Shown in pieces: positions 18,366 through 27,660 of a DNA stretch of 64,000 bases. Location: assembly GCA_965220955.1 (NCBI GenBank), contig CBDCRK010000037.1:1-64000 (forward strand), in the 5' to 3' direction. The DNA is from CBDCRK01 sp965220955. Lineage in GTDB: Bacteria > Desulfobacterota > Binatia > Bin18 > CBDCRK01. Within the stretch, counting starts at the first letter, position 1. Every line of letters starts with the position of its first letter. The translations under genes were made by a program, and so were the position numbers. The notes beneath the pieces are model-generated. The model was given only the letters and a program-made list of their open reading frames with translations, searched no databases and was not told the DNA's origin.

Positions 18366-18527
18366 GGGGAGAACAACTACATGTGGGCCTCGGACTTTCC
18401 TCATGCCGACTCAACCTGGCCCAACTCCCGCAAGGTTATTGAAAAAGATTTTGCTGGTGTTCCTGAAGAGGTTACCCGAAAAATCATCTTCGAGAACGCG
18501 GTCAAGCTCTACCGTATGGACCTGTAG
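18366..18527 (+). pseudogene. C-terminal remnant of an amidohydrolase-2 family protein
   Basis: In frame from about 18366 to TAG at 18527 the sequence reads GENNYMWASDFPHADSTWP followed by a tail ending AVKLYRMDL. This matches the C-terminal 50 residues of amidohydrolase-2 proteins; compare MWSSDFPHLDSSWP in the gene at 39066 and MWSSDYPHTDSPWP at 62869. About 300 N-terminal residues are missing. A downstream inverted repeat GCATTCGC (18535-18542) / GCGAATGC (18577-18584) follows the stop. Confidence 0.8.
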
Positions 18528-18665
18528 GGGCGAGGCATTCGCAGTTGTTCCCGGTTGGCTGTTTGACAATCGCTGGGCGAATGCTTCCCCATGGCGGATG
18601 AAGAATAACGGGGATATGTTGGTTTAATCACTAAATGGCCCGTAGAAGCAAAAGGAGGAAAAAGT

Positions 18666-20405
18666 ATGGCTGAGTATGATCTGCTAGTTAAAAACGGCAC
18701 AATTGTTGATGGCTTGCGGGTTCCCGCGTTTCGTGGCGACATTGCCGTGCGCGGGGGCAGAATTGTGGCCATGGGCAACGTCAAGGGTGATGCCCAGCGT
18801 GTCATCGATGCCACCGGCCTGATCGTGGCTCCCGGATTCATGGACATTCATACCCACTATGACGCGGCCCTTAGCGGCTGGGACCCCTATGCCACACTGT
18901 CAGGCTGGCACGGGGTAACAACCGTGGCCATTGGTAACTGTGGCTTTGGCTTTGCCCCGGTACGCCCCGGGGACCGTGAGCGGGCCATGCTACGCATGGA
19001 GCGCACCGAGACCATTCCGCTATCGGTTATGCAGGCGTCGATGCGCTGGGATTGGGAGACTTTTCCCGAGTTCCTGGACAGCTTAGACCGCCATGGGATG
19101 GGGGTGAATGCAGCCTCTTTAGTCCCATACTCTCCGCTGCGTGGCTGGGTGATGGGTAATGAGGCAGCTCGTGACCCCAACTACCAAGCCAAACCGGAAG
19201 AGATTGCACAGATGAAGCACCTACTGCGGGAGGCTCTGGATGCCGGCGGCTTTGGCTTCTCTGCAACTTTTAGCATGGCCAACCGCGACTATGATGGGGG
19301 CTATCTACCCACCCAAGTTGCCCCTCGCGAAGAGTTTCTAGAGATGGCCACAGTGTTGAGAGACTACAACCGTGGTTCCATTGAGTGGACCATGGGCCGT
19401 GCTCTACAGAAGTTGAAGCTGGATTTCCTGATAGAGCTGGCCAAGACCAGCGGCCGGCCGGTGAACTGGAACGCGATCATTTATGATCCCACCAACCCTG
19501 ATAACTGGCGCCGGCAGCTGGCGTGGAATGAAAAGGCCTATCAGGAGGCTCCGGTTCTGCCGATCAATATCTGTATGCCGGTTGAGTTTGAGTTTACCTT
19601 AGAAACCATGGGTTTGTTCGACCAGCTACCAGCATGGAATGAAGCTACAGTAGGGAGCCTGGAAGAGCGTAAGGCTAAACTGGCCGACCCGGCCCGACGC
19701 CCAGCCTTAGTACGGGACATGGAAAAGGGGCCCATGGCCAGGCTGACCCGGCGGGATGATGGGGAAGCGGGCCAGGTATCCATGTTTAAGTGGGACGCAA
19801 CGTTTGTTGATGATGTGCATCTGGAAAAGAATAAGCACCTGCAAGGCAAGAGCATAGCCGACATGGCTAAGGAACAAGGAAAGCATCCGGTTGATGCCAT
19901 GCTGGACCTGGCGGTGGAGGAAGACCTGAAAACCGAGTTTGCTATGGCTAGCCTCTTCAATGATAATGAAGAGGCCCTAACTGAAATCATCAAGCACCCC
20001 CTGTGTCTAATCGGCGCCTCGGATGGTGGAGCCCATACCAAGTTCTTGACCACTGGTAGGTATCCTACCCACTTCCTGGGACACTGGGTCCGTGATAAGC
20101 AGATTATGTCGCTGGAAGAGGCTCACTGGCGACTCTCCACCATGCTGGGCTGGGCCATAGGCATCCGTGACCGCGGCTGGCTGCGTGAGGGCATGCCGGC
20201 CGACATGGTGGTTTACGATTTAGAGAAGCTGCGGGTATGTCCGATGGAGACCATCACGGACCTGCCGAACAACGACTGGCGGCGAGTGCAGAAGGCCGAT
20301 GGTTACAACTATACCATAGTGAACGGTGAGATCACCTTCGAGGGCCAGAAGTGCACTGGAGCGCTGCCCGGCAAGCTCCTGCGCAGCTACGATATGACCG
20401 AATAA
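18666..20405 (+). CDS. N-acyl-D-amino-acid deacylase-like amidohydrolase
   Basis: 579 residues. Motifs in order: LLVKNGTIVDG at the N-terminal beta domain, MDIHTHYDAAL near residue 60 (His-x-His metal ligands), GVTTVAIGNCGFGFAPV near 90 (Cys-metal region), and GASDGGAHTKF near 450 (catalytic Asp). This is the D-aminoacylase pattern, longer than the usual ~490 residues because of inserted segments. It would hydrolyse N-acyl-D-amino acids or related cyclic or linear amides in the cytosol. AAAAGGAGG precedes ATG and a good terminator follows. The hydantoinase-type genes 1 kb downstream fit an amide-degrading theme. Confidence 0.87.
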   Translation: MAEYDLLVKNGTIVDGLRVPAFRGDIAVRGGRIVAMGNVKGDAQRVIDATGLIVAPGFMDIHTHYDAALSGWDPYATLSGWHGVTTVAIGNCGFGFAPVRPGDRERAMLRMERTETIPLSVMQASMRWDWETFPEFLDSLDRHGMGVNAASLVPYSPLRGWVMGNEAARDPNYQAKPEEIAQMKHLLREALDAGGFGFSATFSMANRDYDGGYLPTQVAPREEFLEMATVLRDYNRGSIEWTMGRALQKLKLDFLIELAKTSGRPVNWNAIIYDPTNPDNWRRQLAWNEKAYQEAPVLPINICMPVEFEFTLETMGLFDQLPAWNEATVGSLEERKAKLADPARRPALVRDMEKGPMARLTRRDDGEAGQVSMFKWDATFVDDVHLEKNKHLQGKSIADMAKEQGKHPVDAMLDLAVEEDLKTEFAMASLFNDNEEALTEIIKHPLCLIGASDGGAHTKFLTTGRYPTHFLGHWVRDKQIMSLEEAHWRLSTMLGWAIGIRDRGWLREGMPADMVVYDLEKLRVCPMETITDLPNNDWRRVQKADGYNYTIVNGEITFEGQKCTGALPGKLLRSYDMTE

Positions 20406-20446
20406 CTCCACTTCAACAAGGTCTCTGTGATATAAATAAGGGCAGG

Positions 20447-20477
20447 CGCCGGGGGTTTCCCCGGCGTTTTGCTTTTT
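20447..20477 (+). terminator. Rho-independent terminator after the deacylase gene
   Basis: CGCCGGGG (20447-20454), four-base loop, CCCCGGCG (20459-20466), then TTTTGCTTTTT. It lies about 40 bp after the stop codon. Confidence 0.85.
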
Positions 20478-20577
20478 GGTCTTATTGCCAAGCTCTTGAC
20501 GACCAAGTTGCAGATAGAGTAAACCCGCATAGAGGAAATCTGCTGGTTAACTCAGGGAAAAAAAAAGGAGGGAACTT

Positions 20578-21342
20578 ATGACCAGTCGTTGTCTTACCGT
20601 GGAGCCGTCTAGAGTTCCGTGGAAATCCATGGCCCTGGAGGATGGAGGAGAGGTTCAGCTGCAGATGTATCTGGACGGTGCTGACGGAGGTCCAGAGGCA
20701 GTGCGCGCCCGTATCTCAGAGGACTATGAAGTGGAACCCCATTTTCATCTAGCCGCCCAGTTCCAACTCTTGTTAGAAGGCTCGATGCAGTTTCCACTCT
20801 TTCGGCTCGATGCGCCGGCTGTACACTATACCGAACACAATGTCCCCTATGGCCCGTTTAAGACAAGCCAGGGCCACGACATGTTGGTTCTGCATACCAA
20901 ACCAGGCGGTGTTGTGATGATGCGGAACCGGGAGCGTAGACGACAGGCTAACGTCATGGGGCGGGAGTTGAGCCGTTGTGCCCATGAGGTGGATTGGGAG
21001 CCCCTGCCAGGTTATGCAGGTTATGAGGGAGCACGCCGAAAGATCCTGATCCCGGAGAATAAAGGCCCATCAGCGGAGATTGTTGAGTGTCCGCCGAACC
21101 TGGAATTTACTGCTGCCGTTCCCACCTATGGACGCTACGAAGTCATCCTCAATGGCTCTGCCATAGTGAACGGACAAACCCTGGAACCCAAGAGCCTGCG
21201 CTTTGTACCAGGAGGCGAACACTCGGCTCCTCTCAAGTGCGGTCCAGAAGGAGCAACGCTCATGGTGCTTACATACGATCAAGACGCAGCCCAGGGCTAT
21301 GGCGGCAGCACGGCCGAAGTCATAGCGGATATGGAAAAGTAG
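20578..21342 (+). CDS. Cupin-like protein with two halves, unknown function
   Basis: 254 residues. The first half has EVEPHFHLAAQFQLLLEGSMQF (His-x-His and Gln in the usual Glu place) and the second PTYGRYEVILNGSAIVNG followed by LRFVPGGEH, so it reads as a bicupin in which the second half lacks the metal ligands. KKGGNLM is preceded by AAAAAGGAGGG, a clear ribosome binding site. It precedes the hyu genes by about 170 bp and may belong to that unit. No enzyme assignment is possible. Confidence 0.7.
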   Translation: MTSRCLTVEPSRVPWKSMALEDGGEVQLQMYLDGADGGPEAVRARISEDYEVEPHFHLAAQFQLLLEGSMQFPLFRLDAPAVHYTEHNVPYGPFKTSQGHDMLVLHTKPGGVVMMRNRERRRQANVMGRELSRCAHEVDWEPLPGYAGYEGARRKILIPENKGPSAEIVECPPNLEFTAAVPTYGRYEVILNGSAIVNGQTLEPKSLRFVPGGEHSAPLKCGPEGATLMVLTYDQDAAQGYGGSTAEVIADMEK

Positions 21343-21408
21343 TCACAACGGAATGGCTGCTCTATCCCTATGGGGAAGCATGGCAGTGTGCCCTTAGGCC
21401 TCTCCACA

Positions 21409-21441
21409 CCATTGAGCACCCATTGAGTACCCATTGAGTAT
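21409..21441. repeat. Three 11-bp tandem repeats
   Basis: CCATTGAGCAC, CCATTGAGTAC, CCATTGAGTAT in direct succession, followed by a partial CATTG, in the leader between the cupin and hyuB. Confidence 0.8.
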
Positions 21442-21518
21442 CATTGTTCGGCCTGCCCAGAGCAGGGACGCTTTGGGCAGGACCTCACGGAGCCTTATGG
21501 GACCCAAAAGGAAAGATT

Positions 21519-23267
21519 ATGGAGCGTAAATTCGATCCCATCCTGGTAGAGGTGGTAAAAAATGAACTGTCTGCTGTTACTGAGGAGATGGCCATTGCTG
21601 TGAGCAAAACAGCTCGCTCGGCCATGGTTAAGATCGGCGACTTTGCCGCCACTATCTGTGATGGCCAGGGAAGGCTCATTGGCCCAGGGTATGCCGCACC
21701 TTTCCAACTTGCCTCTTTTATGGAGGTCATGTCATATGTGTGCAAGAAGTGGGAAAACAAATTTAACCCGGGTGATATCATTGTGGTCAATGACCCTTAT
21801 GCCGGCATGGGCCATATGCCCGATGTAGCCATTGTTGCTCCTGTCTTCTGGCAGGGGCAGCTGGTGGCGTTTAATCTTGCCTACTCTCATCACACCGATA
21901 TTGGTGGCAGGTTCCCAGGAGGATTCAGTAGCCAGTGTACAGAAACCTTCGAGGAGGGCATGCGTCTTCCTGTAGTTAAGCTCTACAGCGAGGGGAAACC
22001 GAACCAGAATCTTTTGGATACCATCCTGGCTAATGTGCGAACACCAGAGGAATGGCTAGGGGATGTGGAGGCAAAGATTGCTGGCTGCTGGCGAGGTGAG
22101 CAAGAGATGCGGGCCTTGCTGGACAAGTACGGTGTAGAAACCTTTATCTCTTGTTGTGATTACCTCATTGATTATGCAGAGCGGGAGACACGGTCGGCAA
22201 TCCGCTCGATTCCAGATGGGCGTTATGTTCACGAGGACATCTTTGAGGATGATGGGTTTGGCAATAAAGATGTTGCCCTCAAGTTAAAGGTAGCCCTGCA
22301 AGTAGCAGGAGATAAGCTGACAGCGGACTTCACTGGCACCGACCCACAAGCTAGGGGCGCCATCAACATGCCGCTGAGCATGACCAAGGCTATGGTCTAT
22401 GGCGCGCTTAAGGTGATTGTGAGCCCGGAAGTGCTGCTTAATGCTGGCTTTGTCCGTCCCATTAACATTAATACTCCACTAGGAAGCCTTCTCAATCCCT
22501 GTTTTCCTGCGGCTGTAGGTGGACGGGCACCCCTGGCTTTCTGCGTTTTTGACCTGGTGTTTCGTGCCTTGGCCAAGGCCAAGCCAGAAAAAGTACCCAT
22601 TGCTGGAGAGGGAGGGGATGTACTGCATTTTACCGGAGAGAGGGATGAGAGTAGGCCGTTTGCCGTGCTAGATGGTTTCTTTGGCGGTTGGGGTGGCCGG
22701 CCGGCAAAAGACGGTATTGACGGGGTAACCCCCATGACCTTTGGTTCCTATGGCACTACTCCGGCCGAAATGTTGGAGCGGGAATATCCGCTTGTAGTTG
22801 AGGGGTTTGGCTATGTGCCCGACACCGGGGGGGCGGGAAAATATCGGGGCTCGCTTTCCGTCTACCGGCAGTGGCGTTTCCTGGAGCCGGGAAAAGTCAT
22901 GGTGCGCACCAACCGTCTTAGTCGCCCTTCCGAGGGTCTGGCTGGCGGTTGGCCGGGGGCGCTCTCGCAAAATGTTCTCAATGCTGGAACAGAAAAAGTA
23001 GACCTTCCCCGTCAAACTCACTTCCATCTTGAGGTCAAGCCTGGAGACTGTCTCTACCATGTTATCAGTGGCTCCGGTGGCCACGGAGATCCTTGGGAGC
23101 GAGAGCCAGAGAAGGTCCTGGCTGATGTGAAAGACGAGAAAGTGACCCTTATGGGGGCACAAGAGCAATATGGGGTGGTCATTGATCCCATAACGCTGAC
23201 CCTAGATGAAGCACAAACAAAAGTGCTCCGACAAAATCGACTAGGACAGCTTGCCACAGCAGACTAA
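21519..23267 (+). CDS. hyuB: Hydantoinase B/oxoprolinase-family subunit (copy 1)
   Basis: 582 residues from ATG 21519 with AAAGGA upstream; 25 further codons are open 5' but start near a repeat and look non-coding. It begins MERKFDPILVEVVKNELSAV, the standard HyuB opening, and has VNDPYAGMGHMPDVAIVAPVF, YSHHTDIGGRFPGG and SGSGGHGDPWERE near the C-terminus. With HyuA it forms an ATP-dependent enzyme that opens hydantoin- or oxoproline-like rings, or carboxylates ketones in acetone/acetophenone carboxylases. The next gene, hyuA, starts 18 bp downstream. The protein is strongly similar to the copy at 25608. Confidence 0.92.
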   Translation: MERKFDPILVEVVKNELSAVTEEMAIAVSKTARSAMVKIGDFAATICDGQGRLIGPGYAAPFQLASFMEVMSYVCKKWENKFNPGDIIVVNDPYAGMGHMPDVAIVAPVFWQGQLVAFNLAYSHHTDIGGRFPGGFSSQCTETFEEGMRLPVVKLYSEGKPNQNLLDTILANVRTPEEWLGDVEAKIAGCWRGEQEMRALLDKYGVETFISCCDYLIDYAERETRSAIRSIPDGRYVHEDIFEDDGFGNKDVALKLKVALQVAGDKLTADFTGTDPQARGAINMPLSMTKAMVYGALKVIVSPEVLLNAGFVRPININTPLGSLLNPCFPAAVGGRAPLAFCVFDLVFRALAKAKPEKVPIAGEGGDVLHFTGERDESRPFAVLDGFFGGWGGRPAKDGIDGVTPMTFGSYGTTPAEMLEREYPLVVEGFGYVPDTGGAGKYRGSLSVYRQWRFLEPGKVMVRTNRLSRPSEGLAGGWPGALSQNVLNAGTEKVDLPRQTHFHLEVKPGDCLYHVISGSGGHGDPWEREPEKVLADVKDEKVTLMGAQEQYGVVIDPITLTLDEAQTKVLRQNRLGQLATAD

Positions 23268-23285
23268 AACAAAGTAGGGGGAAAA

Positions 23286-25346
23286 ATGCGTGTTGGCTTT
23301 GATATAGGCGGGACTTTTACCGATGTGATTGTTCTTGGGGATGACGGCCAGCTGACAACCGCCAAGGTCCTTTCGCTACTTGATCGCATAGGAGAGGACA
23401 TTGTGGGTTGCGTTCGACAGGTATCCCCAAGCCCTCAAGTAGAAAACTTTGTCCACGGAACCACCATTGCCTCCAATGCGGTCATTGAAAATAAAACCGC
23501 AGGAACGGGCCTTATAACCACCCAGGGATTCCGTGACGAACTGGAGATGCGTGGCCAGCGCCGGCCCAACATTTACGATGTTGACTGGGACCGCCTGCCG
23601 CCGCTGATTCCCCGACATCTTCGCTTGGAGATCAGCGAACGCATTCTGGGGAGTGGTAAGGTAGAAAAACCGCTCAATTCCGAAGAAGCTCGGCAGGTCA
23701 TCAAGAGACTTTTAGACCAAGGGGTGGAAGCCATTGCTGTCTGTTTTATCAATTCTTACTTAAACCCCATACATGAGCAGCAAGTGGGAAAGTTGATTTC
23801 TGAGATGGCCCCGCAAGTTGTGCTTTGTCTCTCTTCTGATGTCCATCCCGAGATTCGTGAGTACGAACGGTCCAGCACTACGGCAATCAACGCTTCTCTT
23901 ATCCCGGTGGTTGACCAATATATGAACGGCCTGGAAAAACATCTCTCCACTTACACAAACAGGCTTCTCATTATGCAGTCCAACGGCGGTATTATGACTG
24001 CCCGTAGCGCCCGTCGCCGACCTATTTATATGATTGAGTCTGGGCCTGCAGCCGGAGTCTTGGCTGCTGCCCGTCTAGCGGTGGAGAGCAGCTTACCCCA
24101 GGCCCTGTCCTTTGACATGGGAGGAACTACGGCCAAGGTCTGCTTGGTTGAGAATGGCACCCCCTTAGAGAAACCCGGAGGAGAGGTTGGGGGGGGAGCA
24201 ACCATGGCCAGCCGGCTTTTTGGCGGGGGCGGCCATGCGCTACGCGTACCCTCTCTGGACATTGTCGAAGTGGGAGCTGGCGGCGGCAGCATTGCCTGGA
24301 TGGACAGCGGTGGCGCGCTTAGGGTTGGTCCACATAGCGCCGGGGCAGAGCCTGGGCCTGTCTGCTATGGCCGCGGAGGGCAGGAACCAACCGTAACCGA
24401 TGCTAATGTTGTGCTTGGCTATATGAACCCGGAGAGCATTGCCGGCTCAACCCTACGCATTGATCACCAGGCAGCACAAACTGCTATCAAAGAAAAGGTG
24501 GCCGGTCCCCTGGGTCTAGATCTTCTGCAGACAGCCTATGGCATTATTCAGGTAGCTAGCGCTACCATGATGCGGGCGCTTAGGGCAGTCTCCACCGAAC
24601 GCGGGCGGGACCCCAGAGAGTTTACGCTTATTGCCTTTGGCGGAGCCGGGCCGATCCATGCTGCCGAGCTGGCAGCAAGCCTGGGCATTAAGCAGGTTTA
24701 TGTTCCTCTGTTTCCAGGGCTGTTCAGTGCCCTGGGATTACTTTTAGCTGATTTCCGTCAAGACCAGGTCCGCAGTGTGGCGCTAGCACTTGAGACGGTT
24801 GATCCCCAGACTATTGTGCAGCTTTATACCGAAGCGGAGGAAGCGATGCGGGCTGAGATGGTACAAGAAGGAGTGCCAGAAGCAGCGGTGAAATTTGAGC
24901 GCCTAGTGGATCTGAAATATGGCTATCAGGTTTCAGAGATGACCCTTCCCTTCCCTTCTGATACTTCTCTTGCAGACTTACAAGAAGCTTTAGCTCGCCT
25001 ATTTACCCAGGCCCATGAACGGGAGTTTGGTTATAGCCGAGACGATCCCATCGAATTGTTTAGCCTGCGCCTGCGGGCCACCGCGGTAGCCAGCCACCTA
25101 CAGTTTACTGAGCTAGCACAGCAGCTCACACAAAATGGGCGCGGCCCCCTCCCCTCCTCCGACCGCCAGGCCTATTTCGGTCCCAAACATGGCTTACAAA
25201 CTGTGCCCATCCGCCAGCGCAGTCAGATTGAAAAAGAAGAAAACGGCCCCCTGATCATCGAAGAGCCCGACACCACGGTTGTAGTTCCGCCCGGGTGGAC
25301 ACTTCAGCGTGATGACTTTGGCAATTTGGTATTGAGAGCAGAATAG
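23286..25346 (+). CDS. hyuA: Hydantoinase A/oxoprolinase-family ATPase subunit
   Basis: 686 residues, normal for the family. RVGFDIGGTFTDVIVL is the N-terminal phosphate-1 motif of the ASKHA ATPase fold; FVHGTTIASNAVIE, SFDMGGTTAKVCLVE and AFGGAGPIHAAELA are further diagnostic blocks. It phosphorylates the substrate amide or enol to allow ring opening or carboxylation by the B subunit. It is the single A gene between two B genes, so it may serve both. AGTAGGGGGAA precedes ATG. No acetone-carboxylase gamma subunit is visible. Confidence 0.92.
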   Translation: MRVGFDIGGTFTDVIVLGDDGQLTTAKVLSLLDRIGEDIVGCVRQVSPSPQVENFVHGTTIASNAVIENKTAGTGLITTQGFRDELEMRGQRRPNIYDVDWDRLPPLIPRHLRLEISERILGSGKVEKPLNSEEARQVIKRLLDQGVEAIAVCFINSYLNPIHEQQVGKLISEMAPQVVLCLSSDVHPEIREYERSSTTAINASLIPVVDQYMNGLEKHLSTYTNRLLIMQSNGGIMTARSARRRPIYMIESGPAAGVLAAARLAVESSLPQALSFDMGGTTAKVCLVENGTPLEKPGGEVGGGATMASRLFGGGGHALRVPSLDIVEVGAGGGSIAWMDSGGALRVGPHSAGAEPGPVCYGRGGQEPTVTDANVVLGYMNPESIAGSTLRIDHQAAQTAIKEKVAGPLGLDLLQTAYGIIQVASATMMRALRAVSTERGRDPREFTLIAFGGAGPIHAAELAASLGIKQVYVPLFPGLFSALGLLLADFRQDQVRSVALALETVDPQTIVQLYTEAEEAMRAEMVQEGVPEAAVKFERLVDLKYGYQVSEMTLPFPSDTSLADLQEALARLFTQAHEREFGYSRDDPIELFSLRLRATAVASHLQFTELAQQLTQNGRGPLPSSDRQAYFGPKHGLQTVPIRQRSQIEKEENGPLIIEEPDTTVVVPPGWTLQRDDFGNLVLRAE

Positions 25347-25607
25347 GATATATCAGTCCAGTTTGCCAAGCGGCTTTTTACAATAACGGAATATCACCAA
25401 TCGGATACAGAGTCCCCTTCAGTTAGATGAGCATTCCGAACCCCAACCAGACTTAATTCTTGACTGCGACCACAGGCGGACTTCTATGCCCAGGCTCATC
25501 CAACACCCGCGGAGGTTTTGTTGATGATAGAAGTAGAGGAATTATTGGGTTAAGCTAAAGAATTGTAGGGTGAGCCCTGCCCACTAACAACCCAAAAGGA
25601 GTCAATC

Positions 25608-27356
25608 GTGGAGCGCAAATTCGATCCCATCCTGGTAGAAGTGATAAAGAACGAACTGGCGGCCATTACCGAAGAAATGGCCATTGCCGTGTGTAAAACC
25701 GGTCGCTCGGCCATGGTACGGATTGGGGACTTTGCCGCCGCTATCTGTGATGGTCAGGGACGGTTGATTGGCCCAGGCTATGCTGCCCCGTTTCAGCTGG
25801 GCAACTTTATCGAGCTCATGCCCTATGTACTGAGAAAATACGGAGGCACATTCAAGCCCGGAGACGTCATTGTAGTCAACGATCCCTATGCTGGCATGGG
25901 CCATATGCCTGACACAGCAATTGTGGTCCCGATTTTCTGGCAAGAACAGCTGGTAGCGTTTAACCTCTCCTATTCGCACCACACCGATACGGGTGGTAGG
26001 TTCGCGGGTGGATTCAGCAGCCAATGTACCGAGAGCTTTGAAGAAGGAATCCGTCTTCCCATTGTCAAAATCTATGACCAGGGCAAGCGCAACAACGATC
26101 TATTGGACACCATTCTGGCCAATGTACGAGCGCCAGAGGAGTGGATCGGTGACCTAGAGGCCAAGCGGGCAGGCTGCTGGCGGGGAGGACAAGAGATGCA
26201 GGCCCTGCTGGACAAGTATGGCCTGGAGACCTTTACTTCCTGTTGTGATTATCTGATTAACTATGCCGAGCGCGAGACGCGTGCTGCCATTCGCTCGATT
26301 CCGGATGGACAATATGAGCATGAGGATATCTTTGAGGATGACGGATTTGGGAACAATGTTGCTCTTAAGCTGAAGATTGCTTTGAAAGTAGCAGGAGACA
26401 GCCTGGTCGCGGATTTCACCGGTACAGACCCACAAGCCAAGGGCGCCATCAACCAACCGCTCAGCCTGACCAAAGCTGCGGTGTACGGCGCGCTCAAGGT
26501 GATTGTCAATCCAGAGGTTCTTATCAACGTTGGCTTTATTCGTCCTATCCAAGTGATTGCTCCTCCGGGAACTCTGCTCAATCCGCGTTTTCCTGCCGCT
26601 GTTGGAGGGCGAGGACCCCTGGCTATTCGTCTGTTTGACTTTCTGTTTCGTGTTCTAGCCAAAGCATTACCGGAAAGAGTACCTATTGCCGGTGAAGCCG
26701 GAGATGTCCTGCATTTTACCGGGCAGACCGAAGATGGGCGACCCTTTGCCCTAATGGATCTAGTCTTTGGCGGTTGGGGAGGCCGGCCCAAGAAAGACGG
26801 GATTGATGGTGTGGCGCCCATGAACTTTGGCTCCTATGGAGCGGTGCCAACGGAAGTGATCGAGCGAGAATACCCACTGGTAGTTGACAGCTTTGGCTAT
26901 GTGCCGGACAGCGGCGGCCCAGGAAAGCACCGGGGCTCCCTTTCCGTTTCCAGACAATGGCGCTTCCTACAACCAGGACAAGCCATGGTGCGCACCTGCC
27001 GTTTAACGCGCTCCGAAGGTCTGGCTGGTGGACAGCCAGGAGGGCTGTCCAATAACATCCTGAATCCCGGGAGAGAGAACCAAGAGCTGCCCCGTCAAAC
27101 CCACATGCATCTTGAGGTTAAGCCGGGAGATACGATTTATCATGTGATCAGTGGCTCCGGCGGCCACGGCAACCCCTGGACACGGGAGCCGGAGATGGTG
27201 TTGGACGATGTCAAAGGCGAAAAAGTAACCGTTGCCGGAGCACAGGAACAATACGGGGTAGTCATTGATCCACAAAGCTTAAACATCGATTGGGAGCAAA
27301 CCACAAAACTACGGCAAACCCGCCAGGAGCCCGAGCGGCTTGTAGCGGCGGACTAA
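25608..27356 (+). CDS. hyuB: Hydantoinase B/oxoprolinase-family subunit (copy 2)
   Basis: 582 residues, starting at GTG 25608 (reads (M)ERKFDPILVEVIKNELAAI) with AAAAGGAG upstream; the start aligns exactly with copy 1. It shares VNDPYAGMGHMPDTAIVVPIF, YSHHTDTGGRFAGG and SGSGGHGNPWTRE. A 261-bp gap without a gene separates it from hyuA. Its last codons (EPERLVAAD) lie inside the ~100-bp element repeated at 30885 and 35834, which marks the left border of the cassette region. Two B subunits with one A suggest either alternative complexes or a recent duplication of the B gene. Confidence 0.92.
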   Translation: MERKFDPILVEVIKNELAAITEEMAIAVCKTGRSAMVRIGDFAAAICDGQGRLIGPGYAAPFQLGNFIELMPYVLRKYGGTFKPGDVIVVNDPYAGMGHMPDTAIVVPIFWQEQLVAFNLSYSHHTDTGGRFAGGFSSQCTESFEEGIRLPIVKIYDQGKRNNDLLDTILANVRAPEEWIGDLEAKRAGCWRGGQEMQALLDKYGLETFTSCCDYLINYAERETRAAIRSIPDGQYEHEDIFEDDGFGNNVALKLKIALKVAGDSLVADFTGTDPQAKGAINQPLSLTKAAVYGALKVIVNPEVLINVGFIRPIQVIAPPGTLLNPRFPAAVGGRGPLAIRLFDFLFRVLAKALPERVPIAGEAGDVLHFTGQTEDGRPFALMDLVFGGWGGRPKKDGIDGVAPMNFGSYGAVPTEVIEREYPLVVDSFGYVPDSGGPGKHRGSLSVSRQWRFLQPGQAMVRTCRLTRSEGLAGGQPGGLSNNILNPGRENQELPRQTHMHLEVKPGDTIYHVISGSGGHGNPWTREPEMVLDDVKGEKVTVAGAQEQYGVVIDPQSLNIDWEQTTKLRQTRQEPERLVAAD

Positions 27357-27426
27357 CAGGATGATGTGATTCTCATTTAAGGTGGAGGACAAATATCAAG
27401 AAACAAGACGCGCCCCCATATTTCTC
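27324..27426. repeat. Repeat R1: hyuB 3' end plus ~70 bp downstream
   Basis: Begins CAGGAGCCCGAGCGGCTTGT inside hyuB, crosses its stop codon and ends in CCCCCATATTTCTC. Near-identical copies are at 30885-30988 (R2) and 35834-35930 (R3), about 85-95 percent identical by eye. R1 is the parental copy because it completes an intact gene. Confidence 0.9.
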
Positions 27427-27427
27427 A

Positions 27428-27622
27428 ATGTCATTAGCAATTATTGCCCATCTGGCAGCTGCGATCTCAGGAAGGAAAGAACCCCTTCTCTGGTATTATC
27501 GGTATTGTCTCCCCTACCCTGCCTGCTTGGAAGGGAATTATATACCGGAACGAATTCGCGCAATGCTCAAGGAAGAGTTCGAAGCAAGGCGGGCCTGCCT
27601 GGAGAGGAAGGCAAGAGGATAA
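27428..27622 (+). CDS. Possible small ORF after R1
   Basis: 64 codons from ATG 27428, ending with IRAMLKEEFEARRACLERKA, which looks like a natural amphipathic helix. There is no ribosome binding site and the frame runs back into R1 without an upstream start, so this may be the tail of a truncated gene rather than a whole one. Not recognised. Confidence 0.25.
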   Translation: MSLAIIAHLAAAISGRKEPLLWYYRYCLPYPACLEGNYIPERIRAMLKEEFEARRACLERKARG

Positions 27623-27660
27623 GGTCGCCAAGTAAAGCTACCAGGAAGAAGGATAAAGAA

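Noticed and set aside
27382..27660. 93 extra codons upstream of the glycine-zipper protein
   Set aside because: The frame crosses the R1 repeat and low-complexity sequence; a clean ATG at 27661 begins the protein-like part.
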